In this document: positions 54,666 through 64,000 of the stretch, in pieces
How positions within the stretch are numbered: the first letter of the stretch is position 1
How the letters are laid out: each line of letters starts with the position of its first letter
DNA from: Nesterenkonia pannonica
GTDB lineage: Bacteria > Actinomycetota > Actinomycetes > Actinomycetales > Micrococcaceae
Direction of reading: 5' to 3'
DNA length: 64,000 nt
NCBI RefSeq assembly: GCF_019575955.1
Contig: NZ_CP080575.1
Span: forward strand, 2,294,001-2,358,000
The notes under the pieces: model-generated
Told to the model about the DNA's origin: nothing
Seen by the model: the letters and a program-made list of their open reading frames with translations, nothing else
The model's database searches: none
Position numbers and translations under genes: made by a program

Positions 54666-54682
54666 CTGATTCAGCCCTTCCG

Positions 54683-55778
54683 TCAGTTCTCGAGCGCGGC
54701 ATCACGCCAGGTGAAGTCCCAGATCTCTTCCTCCGGGATGATCTCGTCGTAGTTCAGCGATCCCTGCTCCATGTAGAACTCCTGCAGCTCGAGCACGAGG
54801 TCGAGGTCGACTTCCAGATCCTCATCGATGTGGTGCTGGCGCGACGCGGCGATGAGATCAGGGTCGGCACCGGTGTACTGCTCCACCAGGTCGAGCATCT
54901 CCGGAGTGTCCCAGCCGCCCGTCTCCAGCTCCTCAGCGGCCATTGCGTATGCCCGCATGAAGTCTGTGGCAGCTTCCTCGTTCTCCTCCGCCCAGTCGGT
55001 GTTGAAGAGAATCCCGGTGAAGGGAATCGGCGGCTCGTCAGGAGTCTCCCAGGGCCGGTAGCCGGAGTCGTTGCTCTCGGCTTGGGTCGGGAACGGCTCC
55101 GACAGGACGCCGCCGACGATTCCCCGTTGGCCAGGGCGGGAACCTGGTCCGGGAACGGGATGTATTCGAGATTGACCTCTTCTATGGACAGTCCCATCCG
55201 CTCCAGGGCAAAGCCCAGGACCGCTTCGGTCACCACACCGGGCCCGTTCACAGCGAACGTCTCACCCGCGTAGTCCGACATGTCCTCTGCAACCGACTCG
55301 GCCTCCTCCGAAGAGTCTGCGACCTCCGACGAAAGGATGAAATAGTCCTCCACGTAGCCTGAGTGCATAGGTGCCACGTAGCGAACCGGGAGATCATCTG
55401 CGAAGGCGTTGTACGAGGCAGAGCCGATGCCTGCAAAGCCGGTCTCGTACTGGCCTGTTGCGACACCCGTGATGGCGTCGTTGCCGCTGCTGACCTCGAC
55501 CATCTCGACGTCGACGCCGACTTCCTCGGCATACTTCTCAGCCATGAGGAAAAGAGGAGGGACGAGCCGGTCGCGAGATAGGCGATCTGGATCGCATCGC
55601 TCTCACTCTCAGCCCCGCCCCCGTTGGCGTCTGCTCCTTCACCGCCGTTTCCGAGTCCGTCTCCTTCTGCGCACCCGACAGCGAGGACGAGAGCGGCCAA
55701 GGCGCCCACTGCCACGGGGACGCGACGGCGTCGCGATGAGGTCGGCGTGAGTTCTGGGACTGCTGGTGTGCTGTTCAT
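54683..55778 (-). CDS. ABC transporter substrate-binding lipoprotein (NMT1/SsuA type)
   Basis: A lipoprotein of about 365 residues. A twin-Arg-like RRRRVPVAVGALAALVLAVGC signal ends in a lipobox; an acidic Gly-rich linker follows. The binding domain reads IQIAYLATGSSPLFLMAEKYAEEVGVDVEMV, then GQYETGFAGIGSASYNAF and GPGVVTEAVLGFALERMGLS. Frame changes lie near 55560 and 55120. AAAGGAG precedes the ATG. Next to a ThDP enzyme, its ligand may be a 2-oxo or sulfonated acid. Confidence 0.87.
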
Positions 55779-55825
55779 GCGGAAACTCCTTTGTCTCTGC
55801 GTAGCTGGAGGGCTCCGTTGCCCTT

Positions 55826-57484
55826 TTACTTGTGATCGGGACTGTGGTAAGCGGCCATGAGCCATGAGGGTCGGCCAGTGATCTTCGCGTCGACCACCAG
55901 GGCCGCTCGCGCGGCGACTCAAGCCATGCTCGCACCGGCTCGATGTCATCCATCGAGCGCACCGTCACAGCATCGCAGCCGTAGCCGCGAGCGACGCTGG
56001 CGATGTCTGTGTCGGGGAAGCGCACGATCTCCTGCTCCTCCGCCGTCGAGTCGGGAAACAGGTGAATCTCGGCACCGTAGGCTGCGTCGTTATAGACGAC
56101 GATGAGCATGCCCAGGCCCAGCCGCGCGGCCGTCTCGAGCTCCGCCGCCGCCATCAGCAGCGAACCGTCGCCGACGCCGAGCACTGTCATCCGATCGCGT
56201 CGGGCGATCGCAGCTCCCACAGCGCTCGCAAGCCCCATGCCGATCGCCTGGAAAGACAGTGGGAGAACGAAGCCGGCATCGTCAGGCACTCTCAGGTGCG
56301 CGCCGGGATAGCAGTTGACGTTGCCTCCATCGACGACCACCGTTCGCTCCATCGGCACGAGTGCGTCGAGCTCGTTGGTCAGCTGGGCAGGGTCGACATA
56401 CCCGGGCTCCTCGACGCGCTCAACGGGCTGGTCCTTCCAGTAGCGCGAGGATCTGACACGCTCAGCGACTTCAGGTGAGCGATATCCTCTGCGTGCTGGC
56501 CCCATGGCCGCCAAGGCATCGCGTGCTGCTCGTGAGACCGCAGCCGCATCGCCGACGATTCCCAGGTCAACGCCCCTGTGCATACCGATCGCCTCGGCAC
56601 GGTCGTCGATCTGCACCAGCTGCGTCCCGTCGGTCAGCGATCCCCGCGGGTCGTCCATGTGTTGAGCGAAGCGCCGAAGGCGACGATGAGGTCGCTCTCA
56701 CGGACCAGGGCGGCGGCCCCTCCGTGGCGAACCCGCCCATGATGTCCAGAGCCCATTCATCTCCTTCGAAGACTCCGCGGCCGCCTCCGGACGCGATCAG
56801 CAGGGCACCGGCCGTCTCCGCCAGCTCTCGGATGTCGTGCTTCGCCGCACGCGCACCGCGTCCGCCGACGATGACGGGCCGCTCGGCTGCGTCGAGCAGG
56901 TCCACAAGGGTCTGCACTTCCGCGTGCGACACGGCAGGCTGCGGTAAGCTCAGCGCCGTCGTGGGACGCGCCGCAGGGTACTGAGTCTGCTCCTCCTGTA
57001 TGTCGATGGGCATCGAGAGCACGACTGTTCGCCGCTCGACCTGCGCGACGTGGTAGGCCCGGGCCGCGTCGGTCACGGCTGACTCTGCGGAATGAATGCG
57101 CATGGGCGTCGCTCCCACTGAGGCGACAAGCGCATCCTGGTCGACGTAGAAGTTCGATGTGACGTCGCCCTGGGCGGTGTCGGCGGCGAGGACCAGAACC
57201 GGGGTGTGGCATTTCGCAGCCTCGGCAACACCTGTCAGCGCATTGGTGAGGCCGCAGCCCTGGTGCAGCGAGACCGCCGACACATCACCTGTGACGCGCG
57301 CATATGCGTCGGCCATCGTCGCCGCGCCCATCTCGTGTCGGGCTGCCGTGAACTCTGCTCCCTCTCGAAGCAATGCGTTCGTGACCCGAAAGTTTCCGCT
57401 GCCGACCACACCGAAGATCTGCAGCAGTCCCAGGTCGCCCAGAACGCGGCCCACCGCGTCGGCGACTCTCATCGTCTGTGCCAT
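55826..57484 (-). CDS. Thiamine-diphosphate-dependent enzyme (acetolactate synthase/benzoylformate decarboxylase family)
   Basis: A three-domain ThDP enzyme of about 553 residues. The PYR domain has FTAARHEMGAATMADAYARVTG with catalytic Glu; the central domain VIVGGRGARAAKHDI; the PP domain VVDGGNVNCYPGAHL, and the ThDP/metal motif GVGDGSLLMAAAELETAARLGLGMLIVVYND. It ends after a frame change near 55900 with DAKITGRPSWLMAAYHSPDHK. A further frame change lies near 56700; GTAAGC at 56944 gives Leu-Pro for Arg-Pro. It may decarboxylate or condense the 2-oxoacid imported by the adjacent transporter. The exact reaction cannot be read from the sequence. Confidence 0.82.
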
Positions 57485-57509
57485 GCCACCAAGCCTCCCC
57501 ATCGTTGTT

Positions 57510-57525
57510 TGTGACCTCTGTCACA
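57510..57525. promoter_or_regulatory. Crp/GlxR-like operator (perfect TGTGA-N6-TCACA)
   Basis: TGTGACCTCTGTCACA is a perfect consensus match in the divergent region between the ThDP enzyme and the LysR gene, 26 bases upstream of the former. Confidence 0.65.
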
Positions 57526-57600
57526 GACGCTATGGTCCCGGATGATGTGTGTCCAATAGATATTCGGCATCTTCAACATGCATGGGACTAATATCTAACG

Positions 57601-58506
57601 ATGGACCTCACCATTGATCTCAACCTGATGAGAACCTTTGTGGTCGTCTACCGAGCCCGGAGCATCACCCGCGCTGCGAAGATTCTGCATCTGTCTCAGC
57701 CCGCTGTCAGCCACGCGCTGAGGCGACTTCGCCACCACTTCGAAGACCCTCTGTTTGTGCGCACTCGCACGGGAGTCGCTCCCACCCGACTGGCAGCCAG
57801 CATCTACGCCGAGGTCAACGGACCGCTGTCGCAGGTCGCCGCCAGTACGGAGGATCGGACGCGCTTCGATCCCGCGACCTCGACGAGACGCTTCCGGCTG
57901 GCACTCACCGACCTCGGTGAAGCGGGCCTCCTCCCCGTATCCTTCAGGCGACCGGAAGCGCAGGCTCGGGGATTCAGGTGGAGACGGTCCCACTCGACAT
58001 CGAGACCGTGGCGCAGGATGTGCTCTCCCGACATGTGGATGCAGCGATCGGCAGCTCCCTGTGCACGGACCCGTGGCGCAGGAGGTGCTCTTCCATGACA
58101 GGTACGGCTGCCTTGTGCCTGAGGACTTGGAGGCGCAGGACGGCATCGTGAGCCTGGACACCCTGCGGGCCCTCCCGAGGTGCGCGTGGGAACCTCGGCC
58201 GGGCACCGCATCATCACCGAAGCGGTCACGACTCTCGGCGCGGGAGTCCTGTCGGATGTGCCTCACGTCGAGGTGAACCGGTTTACGTCGCTGCCACGCA
58301 TCGTTGCGCAGTGCGGCTTCTTCGCGATCGTTCCGGTGGATGCCTTCTCGAGGCTCATCCCCGGGCTCGAGGGAACCAAGCTGCTCGAGCTTCCGTTCGC
58401 ATCGCCGCACACCGGCGTCCACCTCATCTCCCACCGTGACGCCGAAGCATCCTCAGCTCACGCGTGGTTCCTCGGAGCGGTCCGGGAGGCGCTCTCAGGT
58501 CCGTGA
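57601..58506 (+). CDS. LysR-family transcriptional regulator
   Basis: A regulator of about 302 residues. The N-terminal helix-turn-helix is LNLMRTFVVVYRARSITRAAKILHLSQPAVSHALRRLRHHFEDPLFVRT in sequence. The effector domain continues RFRLALTDLGEAGLLPV, then, after frame changes near 57960, 58060 and 58175, DRYGCLVPEDL and VPHVEVNRFTSLPRIVAQCGFFAIVP. It resembles the NodD/PcaQ-like subgroup. It is divergent from the ThDP enzyme, the usual arrangement for control of its neighbour. Confidence 0.87.
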
Positions 58507-59837
58507 TGCACACACGCGCACGCGTGCACAGCACCGGACTGTGACACCGCCTCGGCGCACCGAGTGCCCTGCACGCCTACTGCCACCGCGGGCCGCACGC
58601 ACAGACTTCTCGGCGCCGGAGACGAAGAGCAGAAAGCACCCAGCCCAGATCGCGCCCGCGGAGCCCAGCGGAGCTGCGAGTGCGCCTGCGGCGATGGGCA
58701 CGGCCACCTGGCCCACCCGGTTGCCCATCAGGCGCAGCGCCAACGCATTGGAGCGCCAGGAGACCGGAACCGCCTGCGTCACCAGACTCATCGTGAGCGG
58801 CTGCCCCAGCCCGAGGAAGAACCCTGCAAGGACCAGCAGCACGAACAGGGCCCACAGCCAGCCCGTGACCATCGGCAGGACGGCCAGCGTCAGACTCGAC
58901 ATCCACAGAGCTGCGAGCACCAGCACCCCTCGGCTCCACACTCTCCTGAGGAGCGGCAGCGACAGCCGCGAGGCGACGGAGGCCGCAGCACGAACAGACA
59001 GCAGAATGCCCACCATCAGGGGAGATGCCCGCCTCTTCGCCCAGCAGAGGCAGAAACGCCGAGAGGATGTCCAGGATCGAGATCATGGCGATCGACGCGA
59101 GCATGTGGGAGGGCACGTTGGGCACCGTGAGGATCCCCAGGATCGAGGGCTTCTCCGCCTCTGACTGAGGCTCCCCACACAGCCGCTGTGAATCCCGCTC
59201 GAGGAGGGGCGTCGTCGGTGCTGCCCGTCGCCCGCTCCTCGCCTCGAAAGGCGGCCCGGGCGAACTGCAGCAGCGCGATGACCATCAGGGAGAGCGCCCC
59301 ACCGATCCACAGGGCGAGGTTGATGAGGGACAGATTCCCGCTTCCGGCCCCGTCGCTCGGGGCGTTGAGAATGAGACCTCCCAGCAGCGGTCCTATGAGC
59401 TGTCCCGCAGAGAACCCCGCAGTGAACCACCCGAAGGCGGTATCCATCTGCGCGTTGGAGGCGAACCGGGCGATCGCCGACTGTCCTGCGACGGTGAAGA
59501 TCAGCTGCCCCAAGCCGAGCACCGCACTGCCCGCTGCGACCGCCCACAGATCGTTCACGGCGGCGACGAAGGCCACTCCCAGCACGCTCAGAGCGGTGCC
59601 GCCTATCAGCAGCGGCCTGAGGCTCACCGCTCGCTGGGCCCTGGCTCCTATCTGCATGGCCATCACCAGCGGCAGGACCGCATAGACACCGGTGACCAAC
59701 CCGATGGTCATCTCGCTGGCGTCCAGCGCCAGAAGCTTGTACGTGGTCGCCGGGCGAACCATGTGGACTGTCGCCTGGCTCAGCACCGCTGCGAGCACCA
59801 GCACCCACAGCCATCCGCGCATGGGCCGCTCAGTCAT
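58495..59837 (-). CDS. MFS transporter
   Basis: A 12-helix major facilitator of about 445 residues, starting MTERPMRGWLWVLVLAAVLSQATVHMVRPATTYKLLAL. It contains QIGARAQRAVSLRP (loop 2-3), GQSAIARFASNAQMDTAFGWFTAGFSAGQLIGPLLGG and a long central loop. Frame changes lie near 59180 and 59015. The second half has LGLGQPLTMSLVTQAVPVSWRSNALALRLMGNRVGQ. It ends convergently with the LysR gene; the exact C-terminus is uncertain. The substrate is unknown. Confidence 0.82.
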
Positions 59838-60203
59838 ATCTGGAGCCCTGGTGCAGCTCGGCATCGGCGCGAACAGCCAGCATGCGACACAGCGGAAGCT
59901 GCCGGTGAAGGCCATTCATCGCGCGTGGACTCCCTCCCGGGCATCGCACCGTCGTGCGGTTGGATCAGCGACCATGAATCTACACCTATCCCACAGGGCC
60001 GGTTCTGGAGAAGACGCTGGCTCCTGTGCCCGGCGCCTGTTCAGCTGGTCCTGTGCTCCTGCATGACTCCGTGTGCAACCGTCATCGAAGTCGGGAGTTG
60101 AACCTCTCGCCATACGAGGGCCAGTTCAGCGGCAAGACCGCCTGCCCCCAGGAATGACGCATCGAAGCAAGACGGCATTGCCCGTGAGAAGGAGACACAC
60201 ATC
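59838..60203. other. Intergenic region, nothing recognised
   Basis: A 366-base gap between the MFS start and the DUF2267 gene. It must hold both promoters but shows no supported gene, RNA or strong hairpin. Confidence 0.4.
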
Positions 60204-60582
60204 ATGCAGTACGACGAGTTCATCAAAGCAGTCGGCGAGCGCGGCGGCCACAGCGACCGCGAGGCTGCCCTCCGCACAACCCAGGTCGTCCTGGCAGACC
60301 TGGGGCAGCGCCTCAAGGGGAGAGGCGGAGAACCTGGCAGCCCAGCTTCCCGCCGAGCTCAAGGGCCCAGTGACTGAGCACGTGGCAGCGGACCCCGTCG
60401 TCGACGATGTCGACGACTTCCTGCGGCGCGTCGCCGACCACTTGGGCGAAGGAACCGACCCAGCTGAGGCGCGCACCCAGGTCGCAGCGGTTCTCACCAC
60501 GCTTTCCCACGCCGTGTCAGACGGCGAGATCTCGGACCTCCGCTCGCAGCTGCCCGCAGGTTTCGGGCCTCTCTTCGAGTAG
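60204..60582 (+). CDS. DUF2267 domain protein
   Basis: A small helical protein of about 126 residues: MQYDEFIKAVGERGG, AALRTTQVVLADLGQRL, then after a frame change near 60318 GEAENLAAQLPAELKGPVTEHV, ARTQVAAVLTTLSHAVSDGEISDLRSQLPAGFGPLF. This is the DUF2267 pattern of two repeats ending FGPLF. AGAAGGAG precedes the ATG. The function is unknown; members are often stress-linked. Confidence 0.85.
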
Positions 60583-60722
60583 AGGGTCGAAGGCCACACG
60601 CCAGGGGCGGGGCATACCCACGTGGGGGCGAAAGACCTATTCTGGTCACGAGCCGTCGCCGCAGGGCATCCTCTGCGGCGAATCATGACTCATTCCCTGC
60701 TCCCTGACATCGAGGAGAACGC

Positions 60723-61921
60723 GTGGCCGAGCAAGCGAAGGAAGACCTGGAGGACCGCGTCGACGACGGGAGCAGCTCCAAGCCCAAACGTGTGCCGTCT
60801 CTGCGAACCGTCGCTTACTCGGCGCGGAGCAGGATGCAGAAGCCTGAGTTCCTGACCGATGTCATTCAGGTCCTCAAGACTGTGATCGCTGGCACGGCGG
60901 CGTGGTGGTTCTCCACCGCCGTGCTGGGATCGGAGCTCGCATTCCTCTCTCCCTGGACGGCGCTGCTCACCGTCCACGCGACGGTCCACCGCTCGCTGTC
61001 GCGAGGGGTGCAGACCACCGTCGCCTCCAGCATCGGCGTCGGGCTCTCGTTCCTCATCGGCTACTTCCTGGGCGTCGGAATCCTCACCTTCGCCCTCGCG
61101 CTTCTGGTCGGCGTCGCGGCAGCCCGCATCTCATGGATCCGCGATGAGGGCGTCGCTATCGCCACCACCGCCATCTTCATCTTCGGAAGCGGTTTCGACG
61201 AGCAGGCGCCGCTGCTGGACGACCGCATCCTCGAAGTCGCCGTCGGAGTGGCGGTTAGCGTCGCAGTGAACCTGCTGATCGTGCCGCCGCTGGGCGACAA
61301 GCAGGCTGCACGGTACGTGGACAGCCTCAACGAGCGCATGGGCGGGGTCCTGGCGAGCATCTCGGAGGAGTTCTCCGACGATTGGGACACCGACAAGGCA
61401 GAAGCATGGTTCAAAGAGACCGAATCGATGAGCCAGGAGCTCGACTCCGCCTGGGCTGTGGTGCGCTTCGCCCGCGAGTCTCACCGGGCGAATCCGCGCG
61501 GCCGCCACGGCAGGAGCAGACTGGACCAAAGCACCTGGGACACCCGCGAGGCCAGCTACGAGGAGATCCTGGAGCGCACCGATGAAGGCATCTCCCACCT
61601 GCGCCACCTCGCCCGCTCCCTCAGGGAGGCCTCATACTCCGATGGCCAGTGGGATGACCAGTTCCGCGAGCGCTGGACACAGATCGTCGCAAAGGTAGGA
61701 CGAGCCATTGCGGACCCGGACAGGGAAGTCGCTCCTCTCCATGATGAGCTGACGTCCCTCTCCGTCGACATGGCCGAGGACAAGGGCTCCCCACCGATTC
61801 GTGGCCCACCTACGGGTCACTCATCTCGAGCCTGCGCCACATCGTCGTGGTCGTGGACGATGTGGCCTCGGCCCGCCAGGCGCGCGACAGTCGGGGCGAG
61901 AACCCCAAGGTGACCCACTAA
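60723..61921 (+). CDS. FUSC/aromatic acid exporter-like membrane protein
   Basis: A protein of about 399 residues with N-terminal membrane helices (VIQVLKTVIAGTAAWWFSTAVLG, LSPWTALLTVHATVHRSLSRGVQTT, SIGVGLSFLIGYFLGVGILTFALALLVGVA) and a cytoplasmic helical half, typical of the FUSC/ArAE family. The GTG start follows GAGGAG. A frame change lies near 61795 and the restored end is ENPKVTH. GCTTAC at 60813 gives Ala-Tyr for a likely Ala-Gly. Substrates of this family are often aromatic acids, but none can be assigned. Confidence 0.83.
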
Positions 61922-61937
61922 GGGCTTCACTGCCCTG

Positions 61938-62995
61938 TCATTGGGCCGAGGCGACCGCGTAGGCCATCCCCGGGCCTTCAACGTCCAGCCCGATCGTCTC
62001 GCCCGGCGCCGCATGGCGGCGTATTCAGCTGCCGCACTCGCAGCACCTCGTCCTGTCCATGAACACGCACCGTCACGGTGGTGTCATGTCCGAAGTAGTC
62101 CGAGTCGAGCACCACGCCCAGCACACCTCGGCCTGCAGGAGCCAGGGTGAGCTGCTCCGGCCGGAGCATGACTCGCGCCGGACCCGCTGCGGCGGGAAAG
62201 CGCAGCGGAATCTCACCGAGGACGCACGAGGCCCAACCATCCGAGATGACTGCGTCCAGCACGACCGCCTCACCGAGGAACTGCGCGGTCTCCAGATCCG
62301 AGGGAGAGGCGTATACGTCCTGAGGCGCCCCGTCTGCCGGATGCGGCCCTCGGTGAGGACGGCCACCTGATCGGCGAAGGAGAGAGCCTCGTCCTGATCG
62401 TGGGTGACGAGCAGAGCCGTGGTCCCCGTGGCGCGCAGCACCTTCTGCACCGCCTTGCGGGTGCGCTCACGCAGCCCGGCATCCAACGCGGAGAACGGCT
62501 CATCCAGCAGGATCACCTGGGGTGCGCGGGCAAGCGCTCGGGCCAGGGCCACACGTTGGCGCTGTCCACCGGACAGCTCATCGGGCCTCCGCTCGCCGTA
62601 GCTCTGCGGCAGGCTGACCAGGTCGAGGAGCTCCCCACTTTGGCGCGCCGCTGGCTCCTGCTGAGGGCAGAGGAATCGAGGCCGAACGCGACATTGCGCT
62701 CGACGCTCATATGCGGGAACAGTGCGCCGTCCTGCGACACCAGCCCGATCGGGCGGCGGTGAACGGGCTGCTTGGTGATCGCCGACCCGTCCAGCAGAAT
62801 CTCGCCGCTGGAGGGCTGGAGGAAGCCCGCGATGCTGCGCAGCAGCGTCGTCTTCCCCGACCCCGAGGGGCCCACGACCGCCGTGGTGGTGCGGGTAAGC
62901 AGACTCAGGGCAACATCCGTCAGCACCTCATGACCGGCCAGGCTGACATTCAGCGACGTCACGTCGAGAGTTCGTCCTACGGCACTGACGCTCAT
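61938..62995 (-). CDS. ABC transporter ATP-binding protein, ferric-iron (FbpC) type
   Basis: An ATPase of about 350 residues with a C-terminal TOBE domain. Motifs are [68 protein letters not shown] and [14 protein letters not shown]. The TOBE part is [12 protein letters not shown] and [11 protein letters not shown]. Frame changes lie near 62640, 62320 and 62010; the restored end is [16 protein letters not shown] at 62895 gives Leu-Thr for Pro-Ala. It converges with the FUSC gene. Confidence 0.88.
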
Positions 62996-64000
62996 CGGAC
63001 CTCCTTGAGCAGTTTGGAAATGATGATCCCGGTCGGAATCGCAGCGAGCAGAATGAGCAGCACCGCAAATGGCGCGGCGGCGGCGAAGGATTCATTCCCT
63101 GTGTAGGTCCACAGCCGTGTTGCCAGGGTGTCGAAGCCGGTGGGTCGCAGCATCAGCGTTGCGGGCAGCTCCTTGATCACGGTCAGCATCACCATGAGAG
63201 CGCTTACCCGATGCCCGGCGCCATCATCGGCAGCGTCACCCGCAGGTACGCGAGCCCGGATGAGGAGCCCAGGGACTGGGCGGCCTCCTCGAGCTCCGGC
63301 GGGGAGTTCAGCGCTGAGGCGAGCGCCGGGCCCATCGCCAGAGGGAGCATCAGCGAGCAGTAGGCCACGATCAGCATGGGGATCGTCTGATACAGCGCGG
63401 GGACCGCCGAGATGCCCAGCATGACCATGGACAGCCCAACCACCACGCCGGGCAGTGAGTGCGCGAAGTATGCCGCCCGCTCCAGACCGCGCGCGATCAG
63501 CGAGGACGACGGGCGAGGTAGAGAGCCAGCGGGACGGCAAGCACTGTGGTGGCCGCAGCGGCCAGGGCCGCCACCCACAGAGAGCCGACGAAGGCGCTGC
63601 CCACTTCCTCCAGGGACCCGGGAGTCGAGACGCCTCGGTAGGACCAGTAGGACACCGCGGCCACGGGGACGCCGAGGCAGCCGAGCACCGTCACCCACGC
63701 AGCGCCAGAGGCGGGCGCGCCCCATCGTCCAAGCTCGAGGCGGATAGGAGTCGTCGCTCCTCCCGATCCCAGGGCGGCGTAGCGGGTGGAGCGGCGGCGG
63801 ATGCGCCCTCGATCACCAGCACCAGGGCGGTGAGCACCAGCAGGATGGAGGAGAGCGCGATCCCTCCGAGCCGGTCGAAGCCCATGGAGAAGCTGGTGAA
63901 GATGGCGCGGGTGAAGGTATCGACCCGAAGGATCGCCGGCGCCCCGAAATCGGCGATGACGTAGATGGCGCAGAGGAGGCTGCTTACTGTGATCGCAGGG
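62992..64000 (-). CDS. ABC transporter permease, FbpB type (5' end outside window)
   Basis: The C-terminal part of a double-length ferric-iron-type permease. It shows VIADFGAPAILRVDTFTRAIF (periplasmic motif of FbpB), a second half starting SYWSYRGVSTPG, an EAA loop LEEAAQSLGSSSGLAYLRVTLPMMAPGIG, and the conserved VIKELPATLMLRPTGFDTLATRLW. At 63202-63207 GTAAGC (minus strand) gives a stop where GCCGGC restores GIGPALMVMLT. Further lesions lie at 63982, and frame changes near 63800 and 63510. It overlaps the ATPase start by four bases. Confidence 0.87.

Noticed and set aside
55846-55851. GCTTAC near the end of the ThDP enzyme gene as a lesion
   Set aside because: Either Ala-Tyr or Ala-Gly is acceptable at that position, so it cannot be counted.
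61921-61936. AGGGC-TTCACT-GCCCT hairpin between convergent FUSC and FbpC genes
   Set aside because: The five-base stem overlaps a stop codon and is not long enough to support a terminator call.

Overview
The window looks like a chromosomal segment of a high-GC Gram-positive actinobacterium, probably Micrococcales (perhaps a Micrococcaceae-like or halotolerant genus; inference only). The reasons are the high GC, the rpsB-tsf-pyrH-frr-cdsA order, acid-rich lipoproteins, the actinobacterial type of formylglycine-generating enzyme, and Crp/GlxR-like operators. No tRNA, rRNA, CRISPR array or insertion sequence was recognised.

The sequence itself is faulty in a structured way. Most long genes carry homopolymer frameshifts. 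In addition, at about 36 places a GTAAGC, GCTTAC, GCTTAAGC or close variant stands where protein conservation demands GCCGGC; restoring GCCGGC removes stops or frameshifts in many conserved genes. This looks like a base-calling footprint of a modified GCCGGC site, so broken genes here should mostly be read as intact. Coordinates given below span the restored genes.

Layout. 1-4.06 kb (minus): cdsA (partial), frr, pyrH, tsf, rpsB. 4.4-7.9 kb: an M23 peptidase, an alpha/beta hydrolase, and a duplicated DUF1538 membrane protein overlapping a P-II-like regulator. 8.2-16.3 kb: type III alkylsulfatase, a Zn alcohol dehydrogenase behind a Crp-like site, an MFS carrier, acetoacetyl-CoA synthetase, a hydrolase and a DUF3237 protein. 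16.5-17.2 kb: two small DUF202 membrane proteins.

17.5-28.1 kb (plus): a sulfated-glycoside locus with an oligopeptide-type ABC importer (including a permease-ATPase fusion), a GH3 glycosidase, a Cys-type sulfatase, the FGE that would mature it, the importer's lipoprotein and a TetR regulator. 28.1-39.5 kb (minus): an aromatic O-demethylation and ring-cleavage locus with ligA, ligB, an esterase-like hydrolase, a CatC-like isomerase, an SDR, a fused 4-oxalomesaconate hydratase/aldolase, a NarX/NarL-type two-component system, then metF, purU, folD and ligM, which together would recycle the tetrahydrofolate methyl group. A divergent aromatic-acid MFS carrier (39.7 kb) completes it.

41.1-50.3 kb (minus): an NrtR-like Nudix protein and a ketose/polyol locus (split transketolase, medium-chain dehydrogenase, ribose-type ABC importer, SDR, TIM-barrel epimerase). 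50.7-58.5 kb: aldehyde dehydrogenase, a taurine/sulfonate-type ABC importer, a ThDP enzyme and its divergent LysR regulator. 58.5-64 kb: an MFS carrier, DUF2267, a FUSC-family membrane protein and an Fbp-type ferric-iron importer (partial). At least seven Crp/GlxR-like sites sit upstream of these catabolic units, suggesting shared global carbon control.
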